Notes under the pieces: model-generated
Database searches by the model: none
What the model was told of the DNA's origin: nothing
The model's input: only the letters and a program-made list of their open reading frames with translations
Translations under genes and position numbers: made by a program
Shown here: one piece after another, positions 44,941 to 52,974 of the stretch
Layout of the letters: each line of letters begins with the position of its first letter
How positions within the stretch are numbered: position 1 is the first letter of the stretch
NCBI RefSeq assembly: GCF_001633105.1
Contig: NZ_LUKZ01000001.1
Coordinates: 27,877 to 91,876 of the forward strand
DNA: 64,000 nt
Origin: Acidovorax sp. GW101-3H11
GTDB taxonomy: Bacteria; Pseudomonadota; Gammaproteobacteria; Burkholderiales; Burkholderiaceae_C
Direction: 5' to 3'

Positions 44941-45686
44941 CGCGCCACACACACCGGGCAATGCGGAGCACGCTGCACACGCATGGTGTTCCACTCCATC
45001 GAGCGCCCGTCCAGCATCAGCAGCCGCCCCGCCAGCGAGGGCCCGATGCCTGCCAGCAGCTTGAGCGCCTCAGCCGCCTGCATCGCCCCCACCACGCCCA
45101 CCAGGGGGGCGAACACGCCCATGGTGGAGCAGCGCGCCTCTTCAAATTCCGCGTCGGGCGCAAAGATGCAGGCATAACAAGGCGACTGTGCATCGCGGGG
45201 GTCCACCACGGTGATCTGGCCATCAAACTGGATCACCGCGCCCGCCACCAAAGGCTTGCCGTGGCGCACACAGGCGGCGTTGACCGCGTGGCGCGTGGTG
45301 TAGTTGTCGCAGCAGTCGAGCACCACCGTGGCGTCCTGCACCAGGCGCTCCAGGGCCGCCGCGTCCACGCGGGTCTGCAGCCGGGTCACCCGCACCTCGG
45401 GGTTGATGGCCGCAATGGCCTCGGCGGCCGAATCCACTTTAGGAAGCCCAACCCGCGCTGTGGTGTGTGCAATCTGGCGCTGCAGGTTGGTCAGGTCCAC
45501 CACATCGTCATCCACCAACGTGATGTGCCCCACGCCGGCCGATGCCAGGTAGAGCGCGGCAGGCGACCCCAGCCCGCCCGCACCGATGATGAGGGCGTGC
45601 GCCGCCAGCACCCGCTCCTGCCCCTCGATGCCCATTTCATCGAGCAGGATGTGGCGGGAATAGCGCAGGAGCTGGTCGTCGGTCAT
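44937..45686 (-). CDS. moeB: HesA/MoeB/ThiF family adenylyltransferase
   Basis: A 249-residue E1-like enzyme that adenylates the C-terminus of a sulfur-carrier protein (MoaD or ThiS). It begins with LLRYSRHILLDEMGIEGQ. ALIIGAGGLGSPAALYLASAG binds ATP, and DLTNLQRQIAH with the DCCDNYTTRHAVN region are family signatures. Two zinc pairs are present (CYAC and CPVC). It lacks the C-terminal rhodanese domain of MoeZ-type proteins. Neither moaD nor thiS is nearby, so MoeB versus ThiF cannot be decided; the symbol is a family-level choice. Confidence 0.88.
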   Translation of the reverse strand: MTDDQLLRYSRHILLDEMGIEGQERVLAAHALIIGAGGLGSPAALYLASAGVGHITLVDDDVVDLTNLQRQIAHTTARVGLPKVDSAAEAIAAINPEVRVTRLQTRVDAAALERLVQDATVVLDCCDNYTTRHAVNAACVRHGKPLVAGAVIQFDGQITVVDPRDAQSPCYACIFAPDAEFEEARCSTMGVFAPLVGVVGAMQAAEALKLLAGIGPSLAGRLLMLDGRSMEWNTMRVQRAPHCPVCVAR

Positions 45687-45732
45687 GGGGAGTTGGGCGC
45701 CAAAAGGTGGCAGTGCGAAAACACGGAGAGGA

Positions 45733-45767
45733 AAGGAAAAAGGCTGAATTTCTCGCGAAATCCAGCC
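45733..45767 (-). terminator. Rho-independent terminator for ctpA
   Basis: On the minus strand the hairpin arms are GGCTGGATTTC and GAAATTCAGCC around a GCGA loop, with one G-U pair, followed by TTTTTCC. It lies 22 bases after the ctpA stop, so the assignment to ctpA is straightforward. Confidence 0.85.
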
Positions 45768-45789
45768 CGCAGAGCAGAGCGCGAAAGGC

Positions 45790-47226
45790 TCAATTCTCTT
45801 TCTTTTCTTCCTTGCGTTCCGTCAGGGTCTTGCTGACCAGCACCGGGCGGCCCTTGAGCTGGTTGAGAGCCTGCACCAGCTGGAAGTCCTTGTCGGTGCC
45901 GAACTCTGGGATCTTGCGGTCAGCGGCAGGCTTCTTGGCTTCCTCTTCCAGGCGCTTGCGGGCGTCCTCGCGGGCCTTTTCACGCGCCTCGTCCTTCTTC
46001 TCTTCGCCCTGGCCGCTGCCCAGGTGCTTTTCGAGATCGGCCTCGCGCATGCGCAGGGCGGCAAAGGGACTGCCCTCTTCCGACTCATCGATCATCACGT
46101 CGGGCACGATGCCCTTGGCCTGGATCGACTTGCCGCTCGGGGTGTAGTAACGCGCCGTGGTCAGCTTGATGCCGGTGTCCGGCCCCAGGGGGCGCACGGT
46201 CTGTACCGAGCCCTTGCCAAAGGTCTGGCTGCCCATGACGGTGGCGCGCTTGTGGTCTTGCAGTGCGCCCGCCACGATTTCGCTGGCCGAGGCCGAGCCT
46301 TCATTCACCAGCACCACCAGCGGCACGGACTTGAGCGCGGTAGGCAAGCGCTTGAGCGGGTCACCACCGCCCCGGCGCTGGTAGTAGTCGGGCGAGGCCT
46401 TGTAGGTGGCCTTGCTGTCGGCCAGCTGGCCGTTGGTGGAGACCACCGTCACGTTTTCGGGCAGGAAGGCTGCCGAGATCGCCACGGCGGCATCCAGCAG
46501 GCCGCCCGGGTCATTGCGCAGGTCCAGCACCAGGCCCTTGAGGTTGGGCTCCTGCTTGTAGACCTCTTCCACCTTGCGCACGAAGTCGTCCACCGTGCGT
46601 TCCTGGAACTGCGACAGGCGGATCCAACCGTAGCCGGGCTCCACCACTTTGCCCTTGACAGATTGGGTCTTGATTTCTTCGCGGGTGATGGTGACAGGGA
46701 AGGTGCGGCTTTCTTCCTTGCGGAAGATGGTGAGCGTGACCTTGGTGTTGGGCTCGCCGCGCATGCGCTTGACGGCGTCATTGAGCGCCAGGCCCTTGAC
46801 GGCGGTGTCGTCAATCTTGGTGATGAGGTCGTTAGTCTTGAGGCCTGCACGGAAGGCGGGCGAGCCCTCAATGGGGGAAACCACCTTGATCAGGCCGTCT
46901 TCCTGCGTGATCTCGATGCCCACGCCCACAAAACGGCCGGAGGTGCCTTCGCGGAATTCCTTGAAGGACTTCTTGTCGAAATACTGGGAGTGCGGATCCA
47001 GACTGGACACCATGCCAGAGATGGCATCGGTGATGAGCTTTTTGTCGTCCACCGGCTCCACATAGTCGGTCTTGACCAAGCCGAAGACGGCGGACAGCTG
47101 CTGGATTTCTTCCAGCGGAAGCGGCGTCATGGCGCCACGCGCCACGGTTTGCAGTGACACCGTGGTGAGCGCACCGGCCACCACGCCTACCGACACCCAT
47201 CCTGCAATCTTGAGTTTTTGGCCCAT
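45790..47226 (-). CDS. ctpA: S41-family carboxy-terminal processing protease
   Basis: A 478-residue periplasmic serine protease. A signal/anchor segment (about residues 7-30) is followed by an S41 N-terminal helical region, a PDZ domain (about 95-175, GVGIEITQEDGLIKVV) and the catalytic domain. The nucleophile Ser is in VNEGSASASEIVAGAL and the Lys in GSQTFGKGSVQT, the Ser-Lys dyad of the family. The C-terminal about 70 residues are highly charged (EEKKDEAREKAREDARK) and likely unfolded. Substrates are usually envelope proteins. gpmA lies upstream on the same strand, 121 bases away. Confidence 0.95.
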   Translation of the reverse strand: MGQKLKIAGWVSVGVVAGALTTVSLQTVARGAMTPLPLEEIQQLSAVFGLVKTDYVEPVDDKKLITDAISGMVSSLDPHSQYFDKKSFKEFREGTSGRFVGVGIEITQEDGLIKVVSPIEGSPAFRAGLKTNDLITKIDDTAVKGLALNDAVKRMRGEPNTKVTLTIFRKEESRTFPVTITREEIKTQSVKGKVVEPGYGWIRLSQFQERTVDDFVRKVEEVYKQEPNLKGLVLDLRNDPGGLLDAAVAISAAFLPENVTVVSTNGQLADSKATYKASPDYYQRRGGGDPLKRLPTALKSVPLVVLVNEGSASASEIVAGALQDHKRATVMGSQTFGKGSVQTVRPLGPDTGIKLTTARYYTPSGKSIQAKGIVPDVMIDESEEGSPFAALRMREADLEKHLGSGQGEEKKDEAREKAREDARKRLEEEAKKPAADRKIPEFGTDKDFQLVQALNQLKGRPVLVSKTLTERKEEKKEN

Positions 47227-47317
47227 ACAACACCTTTACCGCTTCAAAACCAATATACACCTTGGAAGGGCCAAACCCGCCGCAGTTCCGCATGGATGCT
47301 CACTTTGGCGGCGATCA

Positions 47318-47334
47318 GCGGGGTTTTTCCCCGC
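47318..47334. terminator. Possible terminator hairpin after gpmA
   Basis: GCGGGG and CCCCGC around a five-base T/A loop, 13 bases beyond the gpmA stop. No U-tract follows on the gpmA (minus) transcript, so it may only stabilise the 3' end. Confidence 0.35.
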
Positions 47335-47347
47335 CTTTACCAACGAT

Positions 47348-48091
47348 TTACGCCTTGCCCTGCGAAGCCACGGCGGCGGCGGCCTTGGCAGCTGCCTCGG
47401 CGTCACCCAGATAGTAGTGACGGATGGGCTTGAGGTCGGCGTCCAGTTCGTATACCAGTGGAATCCCGTTGGGAATGTTCAGGCCCACGATGTCGGACTC
47501 GGAAATGTTGTCCAGGTACTTCACCAGCGCACGGATGGAGTTGCCGTGCGCAGCCACCACGACGCGTTTGCCCGAGCGGATGGCGGGCGCCATGGCCTCG
47601 TTCCAGAACGGCAGCACGCGGGCCACGGTGTCTTTCAGGCATTCGGTCAGGGGCACGTTCTCGGCCGCCACATTCGCGTAACGGCGGTCCCCGCGCTCGC
47701 TGCGGGGGTCGGTGGCTTCCAGCGCGGGCGGCGGGGTGTCATAGCTGCGGCGCCACACCAGCACCTGTTCGTCGCCGTACTGCTTGGCCATGTCGGCCTT
47801 GTTCAGGCCCTGCAGGGCGCCGTAGTGGCGCTCGTTCAGGCGCCAGTCCTTCACCACGGGCAGCCAGGTGCTGTCCATCTCGTCGAGCGTGTACCACAGG
47901 GTGTGGATGGCGCGCTTGAGCACGCTGGTGAAGGCCAGGTCGAACTCGTAGCCCTCGGCCTTGAGCAGCTTGCCGGCCGACATGGCCTGGGACACGCCGG
48001 TGGGCGTCAGATCCACATCGGTCCAGCCGGTGAAGCGGTTTTCAAGGTTCCAGGTGGATTCGCCGTGGCGGATCAAAACGAGCTTGTACAT
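47348..48091 (-). CDS. gpmA: 2,3-bisphosphoglycerate-dependent phosphoglycerate mutase
   Basis: A 247-residue glycolytic enzyme that interconverts 3- and 2-phosphoglycerate. [20 protein letters not shown] contains the phosphorylated His and the RHGES motif. Later [21 protein letters not shown] and [20 protein letters not shown] match the dPGM family, with the second catalytic His in AAHGNS. Length and spacing are normal. The gene is divergent from the rhodanese-grxC-secB-gpsA series. Confidence 0.97.
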   Translation of the reverse strand: MYKLVLIRHGESTWNLENRFTGWTDVDLTPTGVSQAMSAGKLLKAEGYEFDLAFTSVLKRAIHTLWYTLDEMDSTWLPVVKDWRLNERHYGALQGLNKADMAKQYGDEQVLVWRRSYDTPPPALEATDPRSERGDRRYANVAAENVPLTECLKDTVARVLPFWNEAMAPAIRSGKRVVVAAHGNSIRALVKYLDNISESDIVGLNIPNGIPLVYELDADLKPIRHYYLGDAEAAAKAAAAVASQGKA

Positions 48092-48178
48092 GGTTTCCCC
48101 AGGAAAGGCGGGTCAAAGAAAAGCGGGCCAAAACCCAGCATTCTAGAATTACGCCGTTCGCCAACCCAAGGAAACTTC

Positions 48179-48586
48179 GTGAAATTCATTATCGACAACT
48201 GGTATCTGATCTTTGTTGCACTGGCTTCGGGCAGCATGCTGCTGTGGCCGGTCCTCAAGAACGCCAGTGGCGGCTCGCTGACACCCGCACGCGCCGTGCA
48301 GCTCATCAACCGCGAAAAAGCCGTGGTCATCGACGTCTGCGAGACCGAGGAATTCGCCGCTGGCCACGTGGGCAGCGCCAAGAACGTGCCTCTGGGCCAG
48401 CTCGAAGAGCGCCTGCCCACCGTGGTCAAGAACAAGGCCCTGCCCGTGGTGCTGGTCTGCGCCAGCGGCGCCCGCGCCAACCGCGCGGTGGCCATTGCCA
48501 AGAAGCTGGGCTACGACAACGCCCAGGCCATGGCCGGTGGCCTCAAGGCTTGGCGCGAAGCCAGCCTGCCTGTGGAAAAAGCCTGA
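48179..48586 (+). CDS. Membrane-anchored rhodanese-like protein
   Basis: A 135-residue protein with one N-terminal membrane helix (IIDNWYLIFVALASGSMLLW) and a single rhodanese domain. The start is GTG 48179, preceded by AAGGAA; the next in-frame ATG would cut into the domain. The active-site loop is VLVCASGARANRA with the persulfide-forming Cys. It is first in the series rhodanese-grxC-secB-gpsA, an order common in gamma- and betaproteobacteria. The sulfur acceptor is unknown. Confidence 0.9.
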   Translation: MKFIIDNWYLIFVALASGSMLLWPVLKNASGGSLTPARAVQLINREKAVVIDVCETEEFAAGHVGSAKNVPLGQLEERLPTVVKNKALPVVLVCASGARANRAVAIAKKLGYDNAQAMAGGLKAWREASLPVEKA

Positions 48587-48664
48587 TCAATCCCCAGTTA
48601 TTCGGTCAGCGCTACGCTTGCCGCTGGTTTTTCAGCCCCACAGGAAGAAAGAGGAAGGTTTGCC

Positions 48665-48925
48665 ATGCAACCCGTGAAGATGTACACCACCGCCGTCTGC
48701 CCCTACTGCATTCGGGCCAAGCAGATCCTCAAGTCCAAGGGCGTGGAGCAGATCGAGGAGATCCGCATCGACACCGACCCCGCCGCGCGCAGCCACATGA
48801 TGGAGATCACCGGCCGCCGCACGGTGCCGCAGATCTACATCGGCGACACCCACGTGGGCGGCCACGATGACCTGGTGGCGCTGGACAGCCGTGGCGAGCT
48901 GATGCCCCTGCTGGGCGCCGCCTGA
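48665..48925 (+). CDS. grxC: Glutaredoxin 3
   Basis: An 86-residue dithiol glutaredoxin with the CPYC active site in TTAVCPYCIRAKQIL, the cis-Pro in RRTVPQIYIG and the GSH-binding GGHDD near the end. It reduces protein and mixed glutathione disulfides in the cytoplasm. GAGGAAGG lies 8 bases upstream of the ATG. A strong terminator-type hairpin follows it before secB. Confidence 0.96.
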   Translation: MQPVKMYTTAVCPYCIRAKQILKSKGVEQIEEIRIDTDPAARSHMMEITGRRTVPQIYIGDTHVGGHDDLVALDSRGELMPLLGAA

Positions 48926-48962
48926 CCCCACCCCTGGGCGCTGCATAATGCAGCCCCATGTG

Positions 48963-48999
48963 CCCGCTGCGGGAGCTGCTCCCCGGCGGGTTTTGTTTT
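48963..48999 (+). terminator. Rho-independent terminator between grxC and secB
   Basis: CCCG...CGGG outer arms and GGGAG...CTCCC inner arms, then TTTTGTTTT. It lies 37 bases after the grxC stop and ends 33 bases before the secB start. It could end the rhodanese-grxC transcript or act as an attenuator in front of secB. Confidence 0.75.
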
Positions 49000-49032
49000 G
49001 CCAAAACCCCCTCGCAGAGAGACTTGTCAACC

Positions 49033-49491
49033 ATGGCCGACCAAGAAAACCCCGTGTTCCAGATCCAGCGCGTCTACCTCAAGGACATGTCGCTGGAGCA
49101 ACCCAACTCCCCCGCCATCCTGATCGAGCAAGAGCAGCCCAGCGTGGACATCCAGCTCGGCGTGGAAGCCACCCCCGTGGCCGAAGGCATCTTTGAAGTG
49201 TCCGTGACGGCCACGGTGCAGACCAAGATCAAGGACAAGACCGTGTTCCTGGTCGAAGCCAAGCAGGCCGGCATCTTCGAAATCCGCAATGTGCCCGAAG
49301 ACCAGATGGGCCCCATCATGGGCATCGCCTGCCCCCAGATCGTGTACCCCTACCTGCGCGGCAACGTGGCCGACGTGATCAACCGCGCTGGCTTCCCGCC
49401 CGTGCACCTGGCCGAAATCAACTTCCAGGCCATGTACGAACAGCAGCAAGCTCAGGCCGCCGGCCAAGCCTCGCCCATCATCACGCAGTGA
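49033..49491 (+). CDS. secB: Protein-export chaperone SecB
   Basis: A 152-residue cytoplasmic chaperone that keeps pre-proteins unfolded and delivers them to SecA. The start is ATG 49033 ([23 protein letters not shown]); an upstream ATG at 48958 would read through the terminator hairpin and is rejected. The beta-sheet [26 protein letters not shown] and the C-terminal [12 protein letters not shown] are typical. E. coli SecB has 155 residues. A C-type repeat begins 7 bases after the stop. Confidence 0.96.
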   Translation: MADQENPVFQIQRVYLKDMSLEQPNSPAILIEQEQPSVDIQLGVEATPVAEGIFEVSVTATVQTKIKDKTVFLVEAKQAGIFEIRNVPEDQMGPIMGIACPQIVYPYLRGNVADVINRAGFPPVHLAEINFQAMYEQQQAQAAGQASPIITQ

Positions 49492-49497
49492 TGTAAA

Positions 49498-49561
49498 CAC
49501 CCCCTGAGTCGCTTCGCGCCTTCCCCCTCTCTCTGCGCGCTGCGCGCTACGGGAGGGGGAC
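49498..49561. repeat. Dispersed repeat family C, copy 2
   Basis: ACACCCCCTGAGTCGCTTCG, then CCTTCCCCCTCTCTC, a GC-rich alternating centre and GGGAGGGGGACG. The CCCCCTC and GGAGGGGG arms pair. It lies directly downstream of secB in the same orientation as the gene. Confidence 0.75.
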
Positions 49562-49654
49562 GCAGCCAGCGGCCTGGCAAAGCCAGTTCCGCGGCTACCG
49601 CGCCTGGGCCGCGCCGGTTCCACGGACGGCCGACGAAGCACAGCGCAGTGGGTC

Positions 49655-49725
49655 CTTGAAATCAATGCCATTTTTGGCCTCTACCGCCTGATACATAAGC
49701 GCAAGCAGCTATGAAAATCATAGTA
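49655..49725. repeat. Dispersed repeat family A, copy 7, containing the gpsA start codon
   Basis: TTTTTGGCC, TACCGCCTGAT, ATAAGCGCAAGCAGCTATG and AAAATCATAGTA follow the family order. The gpsA ATG at 49711 is the ATG inside AGCTATGAAA, so the first five codons (MKIIV) come from the repeat. Confidence 0.8.
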
Positions 49726-50724
49726 CTAGGCGCTGGCGCCTGGGGCACGGCCGTCGCGATGAGCGCGGCCCAGCACCCCGCCGGGCATGCGGTCACCCTC
49801 TGGGCCCGCGATGCGGCCCAGGCGCAGAGCATGCGCACAGAGGCGCAGAACACCCGCTACCTGCCGGGCATCGCCTTTCCCCCTTCTCTTTCCGTGGCCG
49901 ATGGCGACCTCGGCCCGCTGCTGCCCGGCGCCGATCTGGTCATCGTGGCCACGCCCATGGCGGCGCTGCGCGGCATGCTGCAGGCGCTGCGCGGCTGCAC
50001 CGCGCCCGTGGCCTGGCTGTGCAAGGGTTTTGAAGCCGTGCCTGCGGGCGCCGATTCGGCCTCTTTTGGGCTGCTGGCGCACGAGGTACAAGCGCTGATG
50101 GCTCCTGATTTGATAGCAGGCGTGTTCAGCGGACCCAGCTTTGCGCAAGAGGTTGCACTGGGCCAGCCCACCGCCCTGGTGGCCGCCAGCCCCCATGCGC
50201 AGGTGCGCGATGCGCTGGTCAACGCCTTCCACAGCCCCAGCGTGCGCGTGTATGCCAACGAGGACATCGTGGGCGTGGAAGTGGGCGGCGCCGTGAAAAA
50301 CGTGCTGGCCATTGCCACCGGCCTGTGCGACGGGCTGGCGCTGGGCCTCAACGCCCGCGCCGCGCTCATCACGCGCGGCCTGGCCGAGATGACCCGCCTC
50401 GGGCTGGCGCTGGGCGCGCGGCCCGACACCTTCATGGGCCTGTCGGGCCTGGGCGACCTGGTGCTAACCGCCACCGGCGACCTCTCGCGCAACCGGCGCG
50501 TGGGCATGCTGCTGGCACAGGGCCAGACCCTGGCGCAGGCGGTCGAGTCCCTGGGCCATGTGGCCGAAGGCGTCTACAGCGCCCGCACCGTGGTGCAGCG
50601 TGCGCAGACCCTGAGTGTGGACATGCCCATCGCCGAGGCCGCCGTGGCCCTGCTCGACGGCCACCTGCGCCCTGCCGAGGCCGTGGCCCAGCTCATGGGG
50701 CGCGGCCCCCGGGGCGAACTCTGA
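49711..50724 (+). CDS. gpsA: Glycerol-3-phosphate dehydrogenase (NAD(P)+)
   Basis: A 337-residue enzyme that reduces dihydroxyacetone phosphate to sn-glycerol-3-phosphate for phospholipid synthesis. The N-terminal [20 protein letters not shown] gives the nucleotide-binding GxGxxG. VWLCKGFE-like [40 protein letters not shown] (with the catalytic Lys) and [16 protein letters not shown] are the family blocks. The start codon is inside a copy of repeat A, and another A-like fragment encodes [11 protein letters not shown] near residue 130. A TGGGG/CCCCA hairpin at 50744-50757 separates it from the convergent gene. Confidence 0.96.
   Translation: MKIIVLGAGAWGTAVAMSAAQHPAGHAVTLWARDAAQAQSMRTEAQNTRYLPGIAFPPSLSVADGDLGPLLPGADLVIVATPMAALRGMLQALRGCTAPVAWLCKGFEAVPAGADSASFGLLAHEVQALMAPDLIAGVFSGPSFAQEVALGQPTALVAASPHAQVRDALVNAFHSPSVRVYANEDIVGVEVGGAVKNVLAIATGLCDGLALGLNARAALITRGLAEMTRLGLALGARPDTFMGLSGLGDLVLTATGDLSRNRRVGMLLAQGQTLAQAVESLGHVAEGVYSARTVVQRAQTLSVDMPIAEAAVALLDGHLRPAEAVAQLMGRGPRGEL
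50089..50118. repeat. Repeat family A fragment inside gpsA coding sequence
   Basis: ACAAGCGCTGATGGCTCCTG then ATTTGATAGCA matches the AAGCGCT...ATAGCA half of the repeat, in frame within gpsA (about residues 127-136, at a surface-loop position in the family). Confidence 0.5.
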
Positions 50725-50749
50725 CCCCAGGCGCTGGGAGCCTTGGGGT

Positions 50750-51436
50750 TCACCCCACCGACAGGCGCCGCAGCAGCCCCTCTTCATCGTCGGGGTGGAA
50801 AAAATACGGGTAAAAGCTGCGCTCCTCGGTCGATAGCTGCGGCTGGCCGCCAAACTGGTTGATCAGGCTGCGCCCCTTTTCCGCGCTGATGTGCAGCAGC
50901 ACGGCCGGTGCGCCCACCCGCTCGCACAGGCGCTCCGGCCCCAGCAGGTCAAAACGCAGCATGCGCCGGTAGAACGGGGCGTGGCGCGGGTTCACCTCGA
51001 TGACCAGGTCGGTGGCGCGCCGGGCGCGGAAGGCCGTGATCCACGCGATGTGAAAAATCGCGCCCAGCACATGCTTGGAGCGCACGCCCGGGTCCATAGC
51101 GAGCTTGCCCATTTCGCAGATGCGCGCACCCCGCTGCCGCAGCGCGGCGATGTATTCGGGGTAATGCTCTTCTGCCGCCAGGTAGCCATCGTCCATGCGG
51201 ACCGAGATCGTGCCCTGGGCCTGCCCGTCGATTTGCACCACCAGGCTGCTCAAGTCGCAGTCGTGCGACAAGGTCGCCTGCATGTTGTAGCCCCGGCTGG
51301 CATACATGCGCGCCAGCAGGCCCTGGCCCTTGCGCGAGAGGCGGATCTTGCAGGTCTTGGTTTCCGCCTGGCCCAGGCGGCTCAGGTATTCGCCGGGGTA
51401 GGCCAGCTCGACAATGGTCTGCTCTTCTGCGGGCAT
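50750..51436 (-). CDS. FeeM-like N-acyl amino acid synthase/GNAT-fold acyltransferase
   Basis: A 228-residue protein starting at ATG 51436 (MPAEEQTIVELAYPGEYL). A longer frame to 51583 is possible but its N-terminus is Cys/Arg-rich and unlike a protein start. The core RICEMGKLAMDPGVRSKHV, then IFHIAWITAFRAR, and LVIEVNPRHAPFYRRMLRFDLLG match the long-chain N-acyl amino acid synthase group related to acyl-homoserine lactone synthases. Such enzymes use acyl-ACP; the amino acid acceptor cannot be predicted. No partner carrier or exporter is nearby. It converges on gpsA. Confidence 0.75.
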   Translation of the reverse strand: MPAEEQTIVELAYPGEYLSRLGQAETKTCKIRLSRKGQGLLARMYASRGYNMQATLSHDCDLSSLVVQIDGQAQGTISVRMDDGYLAAEEHYPEYIAALRQRGARICEMGKLAMDPGVRSKHVLGAIFHIAWITAFRARRATDLVIEVNPRHAPFYRRMLRFDLLGPERLCERVGAPAVLLHISAEKGRSLINQFGGQPQLSTEERSFYPYFFHPDDEEGLLRRLSVG

Positions 51437-51616
51437 GACAGGCTCCGTGGACGGGGACTGGCGCCCCGGCAGACGACCAGCCGGGAGCGCAGCAAGCGGC
51501 CAGCGTAGCCGCATCCCGCACCACCGGCACCAGCACCCGGGGCAGCTCCTGACCAACGGTGGCGCCGCATTCGCCAATGGCAAGGCGGAGCCGCCCCGGC
51601 GGCCGTCAGCCGCGCA

Positions 51617-52861
51617 TCACAGACCGATTTCGAGCGCCAGCAGCTCGTCCACCGTCTGGCGGCGGCGGATCAGGCGGGCCTGGCCGCCGTCCACCAGCAC
51701 TTCGGCGATCAGCGGGCGCGTGTTGTAGTTGGAGGACATGCTGGCGCCATAGGCCCCGGTGTCATGGATCACCAGCAGGTCCCCCACCTGCGCGGCGGGC
51801 AGATCGCGCGGCAGCACCACGCCGCCGTCGCCCTGGGTGAACACGTCGCCCGATTCGCACAGCGGGCCCGCCACCACGCTGGGTTGCTCGGCCGCCTGGG
51901 TGCCATCGCGGCGCAGCACGCTCATGGCGTGGTAGCTGCCGTACATGGACGGGCGCATGAGTTCGTTGAAGCCGGTATCGACCAGCACAAAGTGGTTGTT
52001 GCCCGCATCCTTGGTGGCGCGCACCTGGCCCAGCAGCACGCCCGATTCAGCCACCAGGAAGCGGCCGGGCTCGATCTCCAGCCCCAGCTTGTGGCCCACG
52101 ATGGCCTCGGCCTGCTGGCGTGCAGCGTCCCACAGGCCGTGGTAGTGCTGCGTATCGACCACGGGGTCGCCACTGCGGTAGGGGATGGACAGGCCACCAC
52201 CGGCCGAGATGGCATGCAGGTCATGCCCGGCCGCGTGCGCCGTGCGCACCAGGTTGACCATGGCGCCACACACTTCCTGCAGGTGGCTGTAATCGACGCC
52301 CGAGCCGATGTGCATGTGCAGGCCCACCAGCTTCAGACCATGTTGCTTGATCGCGGCCAGCGCCGCAGGCAGGTCGGTGTGCCAGATGCCGTGCTTGCTG
52401 TGCTCGCCGCCGGTGTTGGTCTTGTTGCTGTGGCCGTGGCCAAAGCCGGGGTTGATGCGCAGCCACACCGCGTGGCCCGGCGAACGCGCGCCCAGCTGGT
52501 GCAGCATGTCGATGGAGCCTGCGTTGACGGGCACGCCGTGCTCCACCACGCAATCGAGCGTGGCGGCGTCGAACAGGTCAGCGGTGAAGACAATCTCCGA
52601 CGGCTCGCCCCCCGCCACGTAGCCTGCAGCCAGCGCGCGCAGGATTTCGCCGCGCGACACGGCATCCACCTTCACGCCCTGCTCGCGCATGAGCTTCAGG
52701 ATGTGGATGTTGGAGCAGGCCTTCTGCGCAAAGCGGATGGTCTCGAAATTGGACACCTGGGCAATGCGCTGGCGGATGGTGGCCGCGTCGTACACCCACA
52801 GCGGGGTGCCAAACTGGTCGGCCAGGGCCCAGAGCTGGGCGGGGGAGAAGGGGTTGGACAT
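51617..52861 (-). CDS. lysA: Diaminopimelate decarboxylase
   Basis: A 414-residue PLP enzyme that makes L-lysine from meso-diaminopimelate. The start is ATG 52861, preceded by GGAG at 7 bases. The PLP lysine is in IRFAQKACSNIHIL, with the lactonase-like alanine racemase fold. HMHIGSGVDYSHL, the glycine-rich SAGGGLSIPY and the C-terminal GPLCESGDVF and DTGAYGASMSSNYN are LysA signatures. It is divergent from a LysR regulator, the classic lysA-lysR arrangement in which the regulator activates lysA depending on DAP and lysine. Confidence 0.96.
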   Translation of the reverse strand: MSNPFSPAQLWALADQFGTPLWVYDAATIRQRIAQVSNFETIRFAQKACSNIHILKLMREQGVKVDAVSRGEILRALAAGYVAGGEPSEIVFTADLFDAATLDCVVEHGVPVNAGSIDMLHQLGARSPGHAVWLRINPGFGHGHSNKTNTGGEHSKHGIWHTDLPAALAAIKQHGLKLVGLHMHIGSGVDYSHLQEVCGAMVNLVRTAHAAGHDLHAISAGGGLSIPYRSGDPVVDTQHYHGLWDAARQQAEAIVGHKLGLEIEPGRFLVAESGVLLGQVRATKDAGNNHFVLVDTGFNELMRPSMYGSYHAMSVLRRDGTQAAEQPSVVAGPLCESGDVFTQGDGGVVLPRDLPAAQVGDLLVIHDTGAYGASMSSNYNTRPLIAEVLVDGGQARLIRRRQTVDELLALEIGL

Positions 52862-52974
52862 GGAAAGGCTCCAAAGGCACAAAGCGTGAACGATGCGCGG
52901 ATGATGTCCTCATTCATGTATTCAGTCGAATGCTTTGATTTACGCCATCCATTCAATATGGATATGCTCCACCC
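52862..52974. promoter_or_regulatory. lysA-lysR divergent control region with two dyad elements
   Basis: This 113-base gap is markedly A/T-rich on its right side. ATTC-AGTC-GAAT is an interrupted palindrome at 52920-52931. ATCCAT-TCAAT-ATGGAT at 52947-52963 is a perfect six-base dyad. A weak promoter for lysR can be drawn as TTTGAT (52934-52939), 17 bases, then TATGGA. Both sites are plausible for LysR binding. Confidence 0.6.
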
